64,000 nucleotides of DNA from Sodiomyces alkalinus F11. Lineage: Eukaryota > Ascomycota > Sordariomycetes > Glomerellales > Plectosphaerellaceae. The notes under the pieces were generated by a model. The model made no database searches, was not told the DNA's origin, and was given only the letters and a program-made list of their open reading frames with translations. Made by a program: the position numbers and the translations under genes. Position 1 is the stretch's first letter; each line of letters begins with the position of its first letter. The stretch covers positions 1,449,149 through 1,513,148 of the forward strand of contig NW_021167086.1 in NCBI RefSeq assembly GCF_003711515.1, read 5' to 3'. This document shows, in pieces, positions 48,862-61,403 of this stretch.

Positions 48862-50858
48862 TAGAGGCCTTATAGCGCGGAAACCTCGGGTATATACACG
48901 GGGGAGGTAAAGACGACTATAAAGAAAATAAATAAAAGGATAGTAAAATATTTATTAATAGCCGCTATACGGCTATACTATAATCGCGCTATAACTGCTT
49001 ACTCCTTATCGCCTATACTTATCGGATTTATCGTTATCGTTATTATCGGAGCTAATTACTTGACTATCTATTAGGATAACCTTATCCTTATCGACCTTAT
49101 CCTCGGTAGTAAAGGTAGTAGGGTCCCTAAAAGAGGGGAGGGGGATATTCTACGATACGTATTCGCGGCGGAGTTAACGCGGGGGAGGTGCGGGGTAACT
49201 TATAAGGTAGGCGAGGATAAGCTTTAATATCTCGCTATTACGAGCGTAGCTACTACTATAACTCTATAGGGGCGCGGCGGCGGGGGCGGCGATTATACTA
49301 ATATTACTAGCCCGGTAAAGGGCGGCGCGGTACGCCTAAAGGGTATAAGTCTAGCGGGTAATAGCCTAGCGGTGCTTATAGATATTCTACAATAGGATTG
49401 GTAATGATAACGTAGTGTATACGGTATAACGGAGAAAGGGGAAAACCTATAAATAGCGTTAAGGCGGTACGGGCGGTAGCGGCGGTAGCGATAAGGGCGG
49501 TAGCGGAGTTATTATAGGGGTGGGGGGACCTAATAGGAGGATTAGCGGAGTAAGGGCGTAGCGGGGGCGTAGCGGGGATAAACCGGGGCGTAGTAGCTAG
49601 TATTGCGGTTACCGTTAATATACTTAACGTAGCGGGCGCCGGCTCCTAAATCGGGTTAGTAGATACGGTATAGAGCGGGGGAGTAACGGGAACGCGATAG
49701 GACTATATACTAAGGGGGTTCTAGTAAGAAGTAGCCTAGTAATCTTATACTAGAGACACGACGCACGAAGTGTAGAGTAATAAACGGATAGTAGGGGTAA
49801 GGGCGGCCTATACCGGGTTAGAATACGAAGCGGGGGCATACAGCGGGCACGACGATAACGGAGCGGGGAATTTATAATAGAAAGCTAAAGGGTAACCGGC
49901 CTTTTACCCTTATAGGCGCCGGTACTAGCTCCCCCTTTAGCGATAGAGGTCTTATTACTAGGTATTTAGAGGGGTAGGGGAGTTAGACTAAGGCGGGCAT
50001 TACGGGGGCGGAGCGGGGGCGGCGTAGGGACGGTACGACCCGGGACCCCGTTAGATCCCTTAGTATATAGCCGAACGGTACCGGGGGATCCTAAATAGGA
50101 GTTCCAGGGCCGTACTGATACCGTACCGACCACGTAAAAGCTTACCTTAAAGAACGATAGCTTAAAGGGGGAAAAGAGGAAAGGAGGAAAAGAGAGAAGA
50201 ATAGAGGGAGGTTTATAGGAAAAAGGGAGCGGTAGATTAGCCCTACGAGTTACTATACTTTCTAGGGAATAGTAGCCACGCCCGGCCTATACTATAGCGC
50301 TTACCCTAGAGAGCCTACGTAGTGCGAGTAAGGGAGGTATATAACTAAATAAGGGCCGCTATAAATAGTAGGTATATAAAGGAGGTTTAGGAATAAATAA
50401 TAAATAAAGAAAGGAGTAAAAGGGGGGGGAGGGGCGCGNNNNNNNNNNNNNNNNNNNNNNNNNCCCTATAGAAGGGAGGGAGGGTATAAAGGGTGCCGCG
50501 GCGAGGGGAGAACCTCGCCGGATCCGGAATAACGGAATAAAGGAAAGGACGGCGGCGAGTAACCGTGGCGATAACGCACCGAGGGCGCGTATAACCTAAC
50601 ACGGCACCTACTAAACTAACTAGCCGACCCTCGTTAGCTATTGGCCCGGAGGTAAGATCCGGTTTTCGAATAGCAATGAAAACGGGGCCGCGGAGCGATA
50701 CCGTAGCGGCCACGCACGATAGAACTACTTATATAATAAGAGCGCAGGGATTTCTATCTATTAACGGTTTCCCCTTAAGAATTAGAGAAGGATTATTGCC
50801 TAGGTGGCTAGCCTAGCTTAGCTAAGCGAGAACAGCGTCATAAATAATAAAATAATAA
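48862..50858 (+). other. LINE E 3' region
   Basis: About 2 kb after ORF2 with no supportable frame. It is G-rich, with GGCGGTAGCGG-type repeats at 49,460-49,520 and purine runs at 50,160-50,240 and 50,395-50,438. An antisense frame of 108 codons at 50,387-50,713 crosses the N run and is not credible. It ends in an AATAATAA-type tail. Confidence 0.6.
50439..50463. other. Assembly gap (25 N)
   Basis: A run of 25 N next to a G-run in the LINE E 3' region. Confidence 0.95.
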
Positions 50859-50874
50859 TACTAGAGGTCCTTTT
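50859..50874. repeat. Right target-site duplication of LINE E
   Basis: Exact copy of 43,894-43,909. Confidence 0.85.
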
Positions 50875-51234
50875 GAGGAATAGTATTATATAGATATACT
50901 ATAGTAGCTACTAGTTCTGGCTATATATTCTATTAGATGTCTAAGACTATTACGAGAGTTCTCGCGATAGTAAAGATAGTGTCTCCGTGGCGTTCTGTCT
51001 TAGGGTTCTACGTAGCTATATATAACGATAACCTCTTAATTAAAATCCGTCTCTTATTGGTCTACATATCGAAGCCTTTATAAAAGACTCTTTCTCTATC
51101 TAGGCGGATTACTATAATTATACATTAGTATTACCTCTATAGGAAGAACTTGAAGGTCACTATCGTGAGCAAAGCTAACTTATAATCACGCAGGAACCAT
51201 ATAACAGCTTCATAATACAGGGTTCGTATAGAAG
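50875..51234 (-). pseudogene. Copia O, middle remnant (integrase)
   Basis: This part of copia O Pol lies between LINE E and copia I. It aligns with copia I at about 54,580-54,900, for example CTGGCTATATATTCTATTAGATG versus CTGGCTATATATCCTACTAGAAG. It ends in AGAAG (51,230-51,234), the left target copy of copia I. Confidence 0.7.
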
Positions 51235-51426
51235 TGTTAGTAAACAAATAAGGTACGCTAAAGATATATATGTGTATTAAAGAAGAGTAAAAGATACTCT
51301 GCGGAAATATCTAACTATAAGGAAAAAGGAGGGGAAATCGATATAGATATATCGGTCGGAAGTACTCTATCCGAGTATATAAATAGCGTAAGTTATACCC
51401 CGATAAGTGTGTAGTGGTATCTGACA
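51235..51426 (-). repeat. Copia I 3' LTR
   Basis: 192 bp, with TGTTAG...CTGACA on the plus strand. It matches 57,173-57,364 closely. A purine-rich tract next to it, minus-strand CTAGGAGGGTG at 51,427-51,437, is a good polypurine tract. Confidence 0.92.
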
Positions 51427-51437
51427 CACCCTCCTAG
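51427..51437 (-). promoter_or_regulatory. Copia I polypurine tract
   Basis: The minus strand reads CTAGGAGGGTG directly before the 3' LTR, where plus-strand DNA priming occurs in LTR elements. Confidence 0.55.
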
Positions 51438-51689
51438 AACTACAGGATTAATCCTGACTATTCTGCTCAATCAAAGCCGTAAATCTAGGGTAAAATAAAG
51501 GCCTAGCTATTACTCTAACGGTTAAAGAATAGCTTATTAAAAGGCGCGCTCTTTTTATGCCTAAAAACGTTAAAAATGTGTAACAATAGGTGGTTAAATT
51601 AACCCTAAACACACGTTAGAACGTTAAAAACGGGTGTATACATAATAGTCTAGAGGGCACCAAAACAACGGTTAATCTAGGCTACAGAT

Positions 51690-54600
51690 TTTAAACTCAG
51701 CACGGCGCCTCTTATTAATTGCCTTAAGCCCCCTGGCGTAGGACCTCTATTCCTAATAGATATATAAACGGCTTATATTTCTGCGGGGGAAGTACCTTCG
51801 TTAGCCTATCGCTGACTATCTCTTAGGTTAAGATCCAGGCGATTAGGACCTTCTTCTATTAAATACCCTATCAGGTCTAAAGAGCGTGGATATCTAGATA
51901 CTTTAATCTAGAGGTGACCTAAGGGCGTGGTGCCTCTAATAAACTTCTTATTTAATTGTTATCGTAGTACATCGTTAGAGGCTTATTTTTAAAGGTTAAG
52001 GTTAGGTCGCGCACTAATCGCCTAATCGCGATATACTGCCTAATTGTAGCAGAAAGTGCTATAAGCTCGGCTTTAGTACTAGAGGTTATAACGCTTATTT
52101 ACTTATTTATCTTCTAGTCCATAAGACCCCCGAATAATAGTATAGTATAGCCTTAGAAGCTATACCGAGTCTTATAGTCGTCCCTAAAGGCTATATTAGA
52201 ATTATAGTAAAGTGCGTGCTATAGGTGGTTATTACGTGGTCTAAAGTAAAGGTATAGGGACTTAGTAGAGACGAGGGAATTTAAATACTTATCTACGGTA
52301 TCGTGATACTATTCTAACGGGTTAGTATTAAATTCGATAAGCCGTAAGGCGGCTTTAGATATATTAAGCCGGGTATAATAGGCCGTGTAATTAATAGAAC
52401 CGACCTTCTGCAGATATAGATGGATTAATTCTGCAGAGGCTTATTAATCAGTAATAGATAGTTCTAAAACGTTAGGGAAAGTAAGAGGGCTTTTAACCCT
52501 ACGCCTACTAAAGGGGAAATCCATCCCTAAAGCCTTAATCTTTTCGGTAATATAGTTCTTAAGCGAAAGCTAAAGCCGATATTATTAGCGATCTTAAACC
52601 ACTCTAATCTCTAGGAACCACTTAAGTGGGCCGAGGTCCCTTACTTAAAAGTGCTACTATATCCGTTATATAAGAGAATTAGTAGTAGATTAATATTCCT
52701 TCCTATGAATTAGAATAATATCGTCTACGTAGAAGAAGATAATTAGTTCCTTACTTGTAAAGACGTAATCGTCTTTAGTCAGTTGCTTTAGGTTATACGT
52801 ATCGAAAACAGAAGAGAGCTATTTATGCTATAGCTTAAGTGAGCGATATAGGCTATATAACGCCCTGCATAGGCGTTATATACCGCGCGAGGGTAGTCGT
52901 GATAGCTTTAAAACAGCCTCGAGGTCCTTATCGCTCTTCGTGCCTTTTACTGCTTAAAGCAGCTGCTAACCGGGCAGATCCTTAACGTAGATCTCCTTAT
53001 TGAGGGTAGCATTAGTAAAGGCATTAACTGTATTAAGCTAACGTGTTTCTAGATTAAAATAGGCAGTAATAGCTATTAACGACCTAAAGGTCCTTCCTGC
53101 GAGGGTAAAGGCATAGGCGTTAAGGTGGTTTTTAGGCTATGAATCGCCTCGCACATATAGCCTCGCCTTAAACTTACTAACGTACCCCGATAGGTTAGCC
53201 TTATACTTAAAGACCTATTTAAGGTCTAAGGTATATTACCACCCTAGGGCAGCTCTGCTACTTTAAAGGTGCCTATTAACCTAAGTGTATCCACCTCTTA
53301 TACGGCTACCCTAAGCTATTATAGCTTATAGGGGCTTTTTAGTATCTAAGACTAGTTTAACGGTTTCTTAGGTATCTCGCGGCGTACTAGCGGCTTTTTC
53401 GGCTTCTTAAAGGTATAGTGGGAGTTATAATCGTCGTATCTAAAAGGAGGTCGGCGATTACTAGTAGGCCGCCCTATAGGGGTAGGCGTTAAAGCTAAAG
53501 CAGGCAAATAAGAGGTTAGTTATTAGGCCGTAATAGTAGTAGTAGTAGTGGGATTAGACTTCGCTGCTTATAGAGTGGATTAAAAAGTAGTGGTAATAGT
53601 ATTGGCCTCTTTAAGAACGGATTAGTCAGGCGATAATAATCCTATTCCGACAGTATTGTCGGTGGCCTCGCTTATAGCCTCCTCTAAGGTGGAGGAAGAT
53701 CTAGAGGAAGAACCGCTAGTATCTTTAGATTCCTCTTAATCGCTGTGTTTAATTAGAGGATCGTTAGAAGCTAGCGAAAAGGGCGTATAAGCAGGCCTTG
53801 AAGAAGAAGAGGTTATTCAAGAGTGTAAAATTAGTGCCGTTAGTGCCGTTATTAAAGATAGTAAAACAGTAGTTAAAGAGGGCAAATGAACGGCAGGCAT
53901 AACGGCAGGCATAACGGCAGGCACTATACCTACTACGGCCGTAGTAGCCGTTCCACGTACTACCTCTTAGTTAGTAACCTATTAGTTTTTAAAGGCGTTT
54001 TCGGTGGTTTTTATATTAGTAGTGGTTTGTAATTATATACTACCACCGCTAGCTACCCCCCTAGATCTTAATAATTAAGGCTGTTATTAACGCCTCCTTC
54101 CGTCTTATAAAGCCTCTATTCTGGAGTTCTGCTATGTTGCTACAGATATACCGAAATCAACGATCTCGGTTCTAACACTAAAAGGATCGTGGATCCGCCT
54201 TTAATCCAACGGCAGATTAAGCTCTTTATATAGCTCTAAAGGTATATTAGACTCCTCTCCCCTATTTTTATAAAGGACTGACTCGTGGAAAACAACGTCC
54301 CTTGTGCGTAGGATCCTCCCTAATTTTAGTACCTAAATCCGAAAAATATTAGTGCCCTCGTAACCGATTAAATAACCGATATATACCCTCGGCGCGAGCT
54401 TTTCGTTCTTATACCTTCCTTACAGGTAGTTAGCAGTCAACGCGTACGCCTTAGAACTTTACCCTTTTAGGTGAGTAATTAAGGGGTTAGTTCTGGCTAT
54501 ATAGCTAACGATACCCTCTTTTTATAGCCACGCGTTTAATACTCCCTTAGGAGTTTACTAACCTAGATCCCTATATAGAATACGGTTATATAGGTAAGTG

Positions 54601-56792
54601 GCTACTATAATAATCTCTGGCTATATATCCTACTAGAAGCCTAATATCTATACTAGTACCCTCGCGATAGCGAAGATTATACTCCTATACCATTTAATAT
54701 TAGTATTCTATATAGCTATATATAGAGCTAATCTTTCTAGCAGGATACCACGATCTAAAGACTAGTCATCCAGCTTCTTCTATAGCGCCCTCTCTCTGTT
54801 AAGTCTAATCACACTAATAAACAGCCTATACTGCCTCTAAGTTAGCTATTAAGGATAGTATATATTTATACCCTAGTATTATTGTAGTCACGTTTTATAC
54901 GTGCAGGGATCGTGGAATAGAGTAATAGTATCGTCGCTGTTGGCGGCAGGATCTATAGAAAATAGATCCGCGTTAATCCTCTAAAAAGGCCTTATTAGCC
55001 TATAGGTGGGTGGACGTCGCGATACTATCCTTTTTGCCTTACTAATAGTGTAAGCCCCGTAGTCTACCACTAAAGGTACCGCTCTTCCTTCTTTTAAAGC
55101 CACGATATCTCCCACACACCCTTTTAACAGCTACGCCAGTGCTTAAGGGTTAGTATGCCCTAGCCTCCTATGCTATAAACGGGCGTCGGCCACGCTTATA
55201 GGCTTTAGTTCCCTCGAGCTATTAAAATAGCTCTGCTACTATAAGCGTTATAGCGTGCCCTCGGTTGATTTAAGGGTATATTAGCCGTTAACGTTAATTA
55301 ACGGTAGGCAGGTACGTCGGTCTATTACTAAGATATCTCTGCAAGTTATAAAGATAGCGTTCTAATCCTTCCATAACCTACGCGTCGCTAGCAGCGTTAT
55401 AGAATATCCATCCATAAACGCCACGTTCTTTAGTATAAGGGTATAAGGATATCCTTTTATATCTTTAACCTAAAGACGCAGGGTACCGTACCCCTCTACT
55501 AGATTAAAGGTGCCGCTACCTATCTAAAATTTAACGATAGTGGTAGCAGGCTAGAAGTCCTTAAGCAGGTAGCGTTAATTAGTTATAGACCTTAGGGACC
55601 CCGAATTAATTAATAACTCGTTAAAAAGGTCGTTACTAACTACCTATTTAGTCCATAAGAGCGAGAAAACCGATAACGAGGTCGATAATACTACCTTTGC
55701 TTCTATAAAATTAGAGGCAAAATATATATTATAAGAGCTATTATTAGAATCCTCTTCCCTATTATTAACGAAATTAGATACTTCCTTAGACTAATCTTTC
55801 TCTAGTAACTTATCTTTAGACTCTTTTACCTTATTTTTCGCCTTATCGATATCCTTTTTAATATACTCCCTAAATCTTTTTTACTTAGAAGCATTCTAGC
55901 TCTTAATAACGCGGTTAAAGCGTTCTACTACCTCCTTTATAGGCGTAAAGCCCTTTTAGCGGTGTATCGGATTAACGTTCCGACAGCCACTCCACGGATA
56001 ATAGTAGCATTTAGCTCTTCCTATCTTAACGTAATCGTAGATAAATTCCCTTACCGAAGAATCCTCTTTTCCCTATTACTACTAACCTCCTTAATTAATA
56101 GGCTACTATCTACTATCTTTATCCTGTCCTAGGAATATCGCTATATAAAACGATAATACTATAGGCTTTTTATTAAGCCTATAGGGATATCTATAGCGTA
56201 ACTAAACCGTATATTCGCTTATAACCCCTTCTATAATAGGTTAGTCTTCCTTATCTTCCCTTAAAATCTCTATAAAACACGCCCCTAACTACTCTAGAGC
56301 TATAATACCGATAGCCTTAAAAAACGCGTTAAGTTAATCCTCTATAGTATTAGAAGATCTAACGCTATAGGTCTTCGAATCTCGGTATAGCGATATAAAG
56401 TCCTAAAGCTAACGCTTATAGGGTATCCTCCGTATATTTTATATATATTCTTCCTATCTCTTCTTAACTAGGGACTTCTAGGCAGCGTTAGTAGGTTTAA
56501 GATAGTCCTTTAAGGCGATTAGGATATCTTTAACTTCCTTCTTCCCTATATACTAATCTTTAAGATTAGGATTAACTATCTTCGCGATATAGTCGTGAAG
56601 AGTAGCTAGACCTTATTACTATTACTGATATTTATTCTCTTTTACGTTCTATAGCTTAAACTTACGATCCTAGGCATTATCTTCGTCACCTTCTTTTAGT
56701 TCTAGAGGTTCCGAGGATTCAAGCTATTAAAGACGTTTAGATTTCTTAAGGTCTAAATTAATAAGGTTAGAGACCTAGTTAGCGTAGGCCAT
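51690..56792 (-). pseudogene. Copia I gag-pol polyprotein
   Basis: It starts at an ATG at 56,790-56,792. Gag carries a CYYYPWSGC zinc-type patch near 56,005. Protease near 55,600 reads LLINSGSLRSIT, where LLIDSG is expected, so the catalytic Asp is Asn. The integrase zinc finger (WHRRLGH intact near 55,180) is followed by DYGAYTISKAKR near 55,060, where both Cys are Tyr. RT begins near 53,230 with KYKANLSGYVSKFKARLYVRGD; its catalytic box YVDDIIL at about 52,711-52,731 is intact. RNase H ends with SSTKAELIAL near 52,060-52,090. TAG/TAA stops interrupt the frame throughout, so no full product could be made. The C-terminal boundary is approximate. Confidence 0.85.
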
Positions 56793-57159
56793 CTGTATAA
56801 TAGCCTTAATCTAATAACGCTATTCTTTTAGGAAGGTGAGAATCGTATAGCCTATTATGGGTAACGCCGTAGTTAAGGCTATCGTCTAACTAACTAGGAC
56901 TATAAGGAAATAAACTATCGAAACCGACTATAATAGACTAATTAAATAAGGAGCGATTGAACGAGATAGAACGAGATAGGGCATAAGCGAGTTGAACGAT
57001 TTGAATAAGAGGGGATTAAGCAATCTAATAACAGAATAACGGTTAAAATAAAGCAGGCGGACGTAGCTAATAATGCCAAGCTAACCGCTATAGACTTAAG
57101 GCTATTTTGACTGTCTTAAAGCTGCAGGATCTATTGGAATAGCTTCGTTTATTAGAACG

Positions 57160-57172
57160 CCGGGCTTATAAC
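57160..57172 (-). promoter_or_regulatory. Copia I primer-binding site, initiator tRNA-Met anticodon arm type
   Basis: The minus strand next to the 5' LTR reads GTTATAAGCCCGG. Its complement matches the GGGCTCATAAC anticodon arm of eukaryotic initiator tRNA-Met except one C/T change at a CpA, as RIP would give. Copia of Drosophila is known to prime from a cleaved half of initiator tRNA-Met, so the same mechanism is inferred. Confidence 0.65.
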
Positions 57173-57364
57173 TGTCAGCACACAAATAAGGTATGCTAAA
57201 GATATATATGTGTATTAAAAAAGAGTAAAAGATACTCTGCGGGAATATCTAACTACAAGGAAAAAGGAGGGGAAATCGATATAGATATATCGGTCGAAAG
57301 TACTCTATCCGAGTACATAAATAGCGCAAGTCACACCCCGATAAGTGTGTGGTGGTATCTAACA
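57173..57364 (-). repeat. Copia I 5' LTR
   Basis: 192 bp, with TGTCAG...CTAACA on the plus strand, the partner of 51,235-51,426. It is followed by the GGAAG target copy at 57,365-57,369. Confidence 0.92.
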
Positions 57365-59570
57365 GGAAGTATCACGACCTTTATACTATTATAGGCCTCG
57401 TTTAGGCTAAAGAGATTAACCTCTACTCTATACCATAGTATCGTCGTTTAGTAGTTAAGCGAACTTCCGGAAATAACCTTCTTTGCCTTGCTAAGGGCAT
57501 AAGCTATATAGTCCACTATAAGAGGACCTTTTTAACTACCTTTAATAACGCCACTAATATGGGCATCTCCTATTTTCTCGAGGGTAGTAGCGCCGGCATA
57601 GCCTAGCCTCTTATACTATAAACAAGCGTTAGCTATACTTATAGTAGGCGTTATAGAGCCATTAAAGAAGCTGCTTAGTACGTACTATTATTAACGATAT
57701 ATTTAAATAAGGGCGTATTAGTCGTTCACGTTAGTTAACAGTAGGTAGGTGTATCGGTCTATGAATAAGATATCTTTGCCGTAATAAAAATAGCCTTCTG
57801 ACCTTTCTATAACCTGCGAATAGCTAGTAGTGTAAGAGGGTATCTATCCATAAAAGCGACGTTTTTTAGTATAAGGGTATAGCTAACCTTTTGTATCTAT
57901 AACCTCAAGACGTAGCGTGCCGTATCCCTCTATCAGATTAGAGGTGCTACCACTTGTTTAAAATCTAACGATAGTGGTAGCAGGCTTTAAGTCTTCGAGC
58001 AGGTAGCGTTGATTAGTTATATACTGTGAGAACCCCGAATTAATTAAAAACTAATTAAAGAGGTCGCTGCTAACTATCTATTTAGTCTGCAGGAACGAGT
58101 ATACCGACGGCGAGGTTAACGATAATCCAGGCGATAATTTTAAAGCCATCTATTCTTCTATAAAATTAGAGGCAAAATATATATCATAAGATTTAGTATT
58201 AGAATCCTCTTCCTAATTATCCACGAATTTAGATACTTTATTAGGCTGATCTTTCGGCTATAACTTCTAAGAGTCATTTTCAGTACCCTTTTTAATGCTT
58301 TTAGCATCCTTTTCGATATTCTCCCGGAATCTCTTTTACTGTTTCTTATCCCAGGTCTTAATAATACGGTCGTAGCGTTTCAAGATCTCTTTTAAAGGTG
58401 TGTATCCCTTCTTCCTGCATGCCTTATTAACGTTTAGGCACTTCTATAAGGGCTTATAATTATATTTGCTTCTCTTTTTACTACAGTAGTTGTACAGCCA
58501 TTCTTTTTCTACTATAAAAAGAACTATTTGGTGCCCTGTTATCCCGATTATGCCGGCTATTCCTTACCTTTTTTATCCTTACCTAGGAAGGTTACCATAT
58601 GAAATAATAATACTATAGACTTCTTATTAAGTCGGTATAGGTAACAGCAATATAGGCACGTTGTATACTTCTCCACAATAAATTAGATTAACAGTAGGTT
58701 ATCCTCTTCTACCTATAGGAGCTCTATAAACTATACCTCTAACTATTCCGGGGCTACGCTCCTAATAGCGTTTAAGAAGTCGTGAATATAATCTTTCTTA
58801 GTATCGTCACGAACATTATAGGTCTTAGCATTATAGTATAGCTTAATGAAGGTGTCTAGCTAGCGTTTATACGGTATACACCTAATATTTTATATATATT
58901 CGTCCTAATACATCCTAATCAGTGACTTCTAGGCGGCGTTTATCGACTTACGGTGCGTCTTAAGGGCTTATAATATATCCCTTGCTGCATTCTTACTGGC
59001 ATACTAGTCCTTTAAGACAGGGCTAATAGTCTCGCAATATAGTCGTGTAAGGCGTAGAGGCTCCTTTATTCGGCCTTATAACGATCTTTTTTTACTAAAT
59101 AGATCTTAAACAGTATATCCTAATTAGACGTATTATGTTATGCAGTAGTAGTAGGCGGTTATAGTGGATCGGTTCTGATACGTTGTGTAGGCCGTTTAGC
59201 CTGTTTAAGGTCAGGATTAATAAAGTCGGCGATATCGTAAGAGTGCGCGATAATCATCACGGCTTTACTCCAGGGCCTCCAGTCTTTCGGGGCGGTAAGC
59301 GTTACGAGGTCTATAATAGACACTACTGCCGTAGAGTTATCGTTATACTAAAAGAAACTAGTATAATAGAATAAACGGTAAGGTTGATTAACTAAACTAA
59401 ACGATTTTGAACGATTATATAATAGAAAACGATAAAAAGATTAAATAAGAATATTACTAGCAGAATAGCTTTAACTATAATAGACTCAAGGCTTTAAAAT
59501 AGGATATCTAACTTAAAGGTATTTAATTAATCGGGATAGAGGTATTTTACTAGAGTACCGGGCTTATAAC
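57365..59570 (-). pseudogene. Copia O, right remnant (gag, protease, integrase start)
   Basis: Minus-strand coding of copia O from its 5' LTR down to the copia I insertion. It aligns with copia I along its length, for example the CTATAAAATTAGAGGCAAAATATAT block (58,158-58,184 and 55,705-55,731). The protease reads FLINSGFSQYITN near 58,040, again with Asn in place of catalytic Asp. Next to the insertion the frame enters the GAG-pre-integrase region. Copia O is more decayed than I and lies outside it, so it is older. The plus-strand 63-codon frame at 59,183 is antisense noise. Confidence 0.78.
59558..59570 (-). promoter_or_regulatory. Copia O primer-binding site
   Basis: Same minus-strand GTTATAAGCCCGG sequence as in copia I, directly inside the LTR. 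Confidence 0.6.
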
Positions 59571-59767
59571 TGTCAGAATATAAATAAAGTACACGGAATT
59601 ATATATATATTTATCTAAGTAAAAGTCGTAGTACTTCAAGGGGATATTTAACTATTATAAGAAAGCAGGGGAAATAACTATGGATATATAGGATTAAGAT
59701 ACTCTACACGTCTACTATAATATAGTTTATGGCACCTCGATAAGATAGCTAAGGGCGTCTTATCGCA
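59571..59767 (-). repeat. Copia O 5' LTR
   Basis: It starts TGTCAGAATATAAATAAAG like the copia I LTR and keeps the same order of landmarks (TAAAAG..., GGGGATATTTAACTA, GGGGAAAT, CTCGATAAG), but is clearly more diverged. The right edge is a best guess. The partner LTR is missing because O is truncated at 43,729. Confidence 0.7.
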
Positions 59768-61403
59768 TGTTAAAATGCACTCATCTGACTCTTCTGACTT
59801 GGGGGAAATCTTCGGGTGTGTGTATTATGTTAAGTTATAATATATACAAGACCGTGTACTTTATTTTTATAAGGGTTCGTACTCCTCCGGAGGTACTACT
59901 CTATTTAGATCCTATCCGGTATTTTACCATGGGTCCACTCTTATTATTTCCACCCCCGAGGCTTATACCTACCCCTAAGGCTCGTGCTAATACGATATAC
60001 CCCCTTAGTTAGAGCGGATCCACTTGTCCGGGCCGACTAGCTAATTAGAGGCCTTGGTTTAAACCGAATAGCTCTTAATCCTTTCTATCGTGAAAATAGT
60101 CTATCTTAACAATAATCCTCGAAAAGGCTTTTAAAAACGCCCTTAAACCAATCCTTTTAATCGTTTAATTTAAGCTTAATCCCCGGCTTCTGATTAGTCT
60201 GATTAGGTTAATCGCCGCCCGTTTAATCCTATCGCAGGGACGCTCTAGAAGAGCTCCTATAATACTAGTACCACGTTTAAATCCACTCTTTACCGGCGTA
60301 GCCGTTAAAGATATCTCCTGCGGGCATAGCCGTTAGTGGGTATCTTTTAGTTGTATCTCCGTAGTAATAACGGTGCCGAGGCTTATAGTAATAGTGATAG
60401 TATCGTTATAGTAATAGTAGTGCCGATATAACGAGGAGATCTCTCTATAAGGTCCCGTAGTAATAGTAGTGGTTCGTAGTAATAGTAGTGGTTCGTAGTA
60501 ATAGCGATTAGTTTATAGTAATAGCGATTAGTTCGTAGTAATGCCGATTATATCGCTATAATAATAGTAGTGCTGATAGTTCCGTAGTAATAGCGGTGGG
60601 ATCCCTTTACTAAGGCGATAGATTAGATATTCCTTATAGACTTAAACAGCACCTTAAGATCCTATACGAGGTCCCTAATTAATAGCTTATTATTATTAAT
60701 TCTCTACCTATTCGTTATTACGTAGATATAATACTATTCTCGAGTAATAGGACGTATCGCGTAGAGCGTATTTTCTACCTAATAATCTATAAAAGCTATC
60801 TCAATAACTATAACGGCTTATTAAAAGTTGTTCACGTATTAAGGCCGAAAATATAGATTATTCGAACTAAGAAAGGAAAGGAGGAAGGGAAAAGTCTAAG
60901 CGGTGTGTAGGCAGCTAAGTATATATAGAATCGCACGGGCGTCGCTAGGAGGTCCGTGCTTCTTAGTCCCGGCTACTGCCGGGGATTATTCCGCGGGCTA
61001 TAGCCCGTAATATACCCCCCCCCCCCCCCCGGCCGGAGGCGAGGTCGTGGTCGTGTTATAGTCGCGCGGTCGTGACCTTATATTGCTCTGGCCTCCCTGC
61101 GTGGAATCTGAAAATAGCCTCCTTTATTCGGCTCTCTTAAAGGCTCCTTCGAAGGGAGGTAATCCGTAGTAGCTAAGATCCTTTTAAGGCTAAAATAGTA
61201 TAAAGGAGCTTTTATATAGCGGTGCTATCGCGGGCTCCTCGCCGGCGTGCGTGCTTATTATAAATAATATACCTGCTGAATATATAACCGGGGGTTATTC
61301 CTTCCACCTAAATAGCGTAGGAATAGTAGTAAGATAAACCTCCTACTATTCTTCGTTTTTCTCTATTTTCTTTCCCCTCTATAACTTCTTTTTAGGTAAA
61401 AAA
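59768..61403. other. Non-coding stretch with repeats
   Basis: No supportable gene. The 81-codon frame at 59,767-60,012 has no recognisable features. The stretch holds a minisatellite (60,361-60,600), a run of 16 C at 61,015-61,030, and ordinary AT-rich sequence. It may include the 3' LTR of the chromovirus element to the right, but I could not find its ends. Confidence 0.5.
60361..60600 (+). repeat. Degenerate minisatellite, about 19-20 bp unit
   Basis: Units of the type GTAGTAATAGTAGTGGTTC and GTAGTAATAGCGATTAGTT repeat with variation. The best-ordered part is 60,453-60,545. Confidence 0.75.

Larger units (their letters stand above)
43910..50858 (+). mobile_element. LINE E: full-length plus-strand non-LTR retrotransposon
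   Basis: A 6.95-kb element flanked by an exact 16-bp target duplication inside the integrase region of copia O. It has a 5' region with an A-run, a zinc-knuckle ORF1, an ORF2 with endonuclease and RT, a long G-rich 3' region of about 2 kb, and a tail of TAAATAATAAAATAATAA. Architecture and motifs resemble family 1, including the lack of RNase H and a similar tail, but nucleotide similarity is low, so it is a separate family. Stops of the RIP type are dense. Confidence 0.87.
51235..57364 (-). mobile_element. Copia I: complete Ty1/copia element
   Basis: A 6.13-kb element with 192-bp LTRs (51,235-51,426 and 57,173-57,364) and a 5-bp target duplication (AGAAG on the left, GGAAG on the right; the one G/A difference fits RIP). 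Coding is on the minus strand with order gag, protease, integrase, RT, RNase H, which is the copia order. It is nested in copia O, a relative with a similar LTR. Its LTRs are similar to each other and the RT catalytic box is intact, so it is one of the less damaged elements here. Confidence 0.92.

Noticed and set aside
50387..50713. 108-codon minus-strand frame
   Set aside because: It crosses an N run and lies in the GC-rich 3' region of LINE E, with no recognisable content.
59767..60012. 81-codon plus-strand frame after copia O LTR
   Set aside because: Short, no motif, low-complexity composition, and no support from neighbours.
60361..60600. CRISPR-like array
   Set aside because: Units are contiguous without unique spacers and vary in sequence; this is a degenerate minisatellite in a eukaryotic setting.
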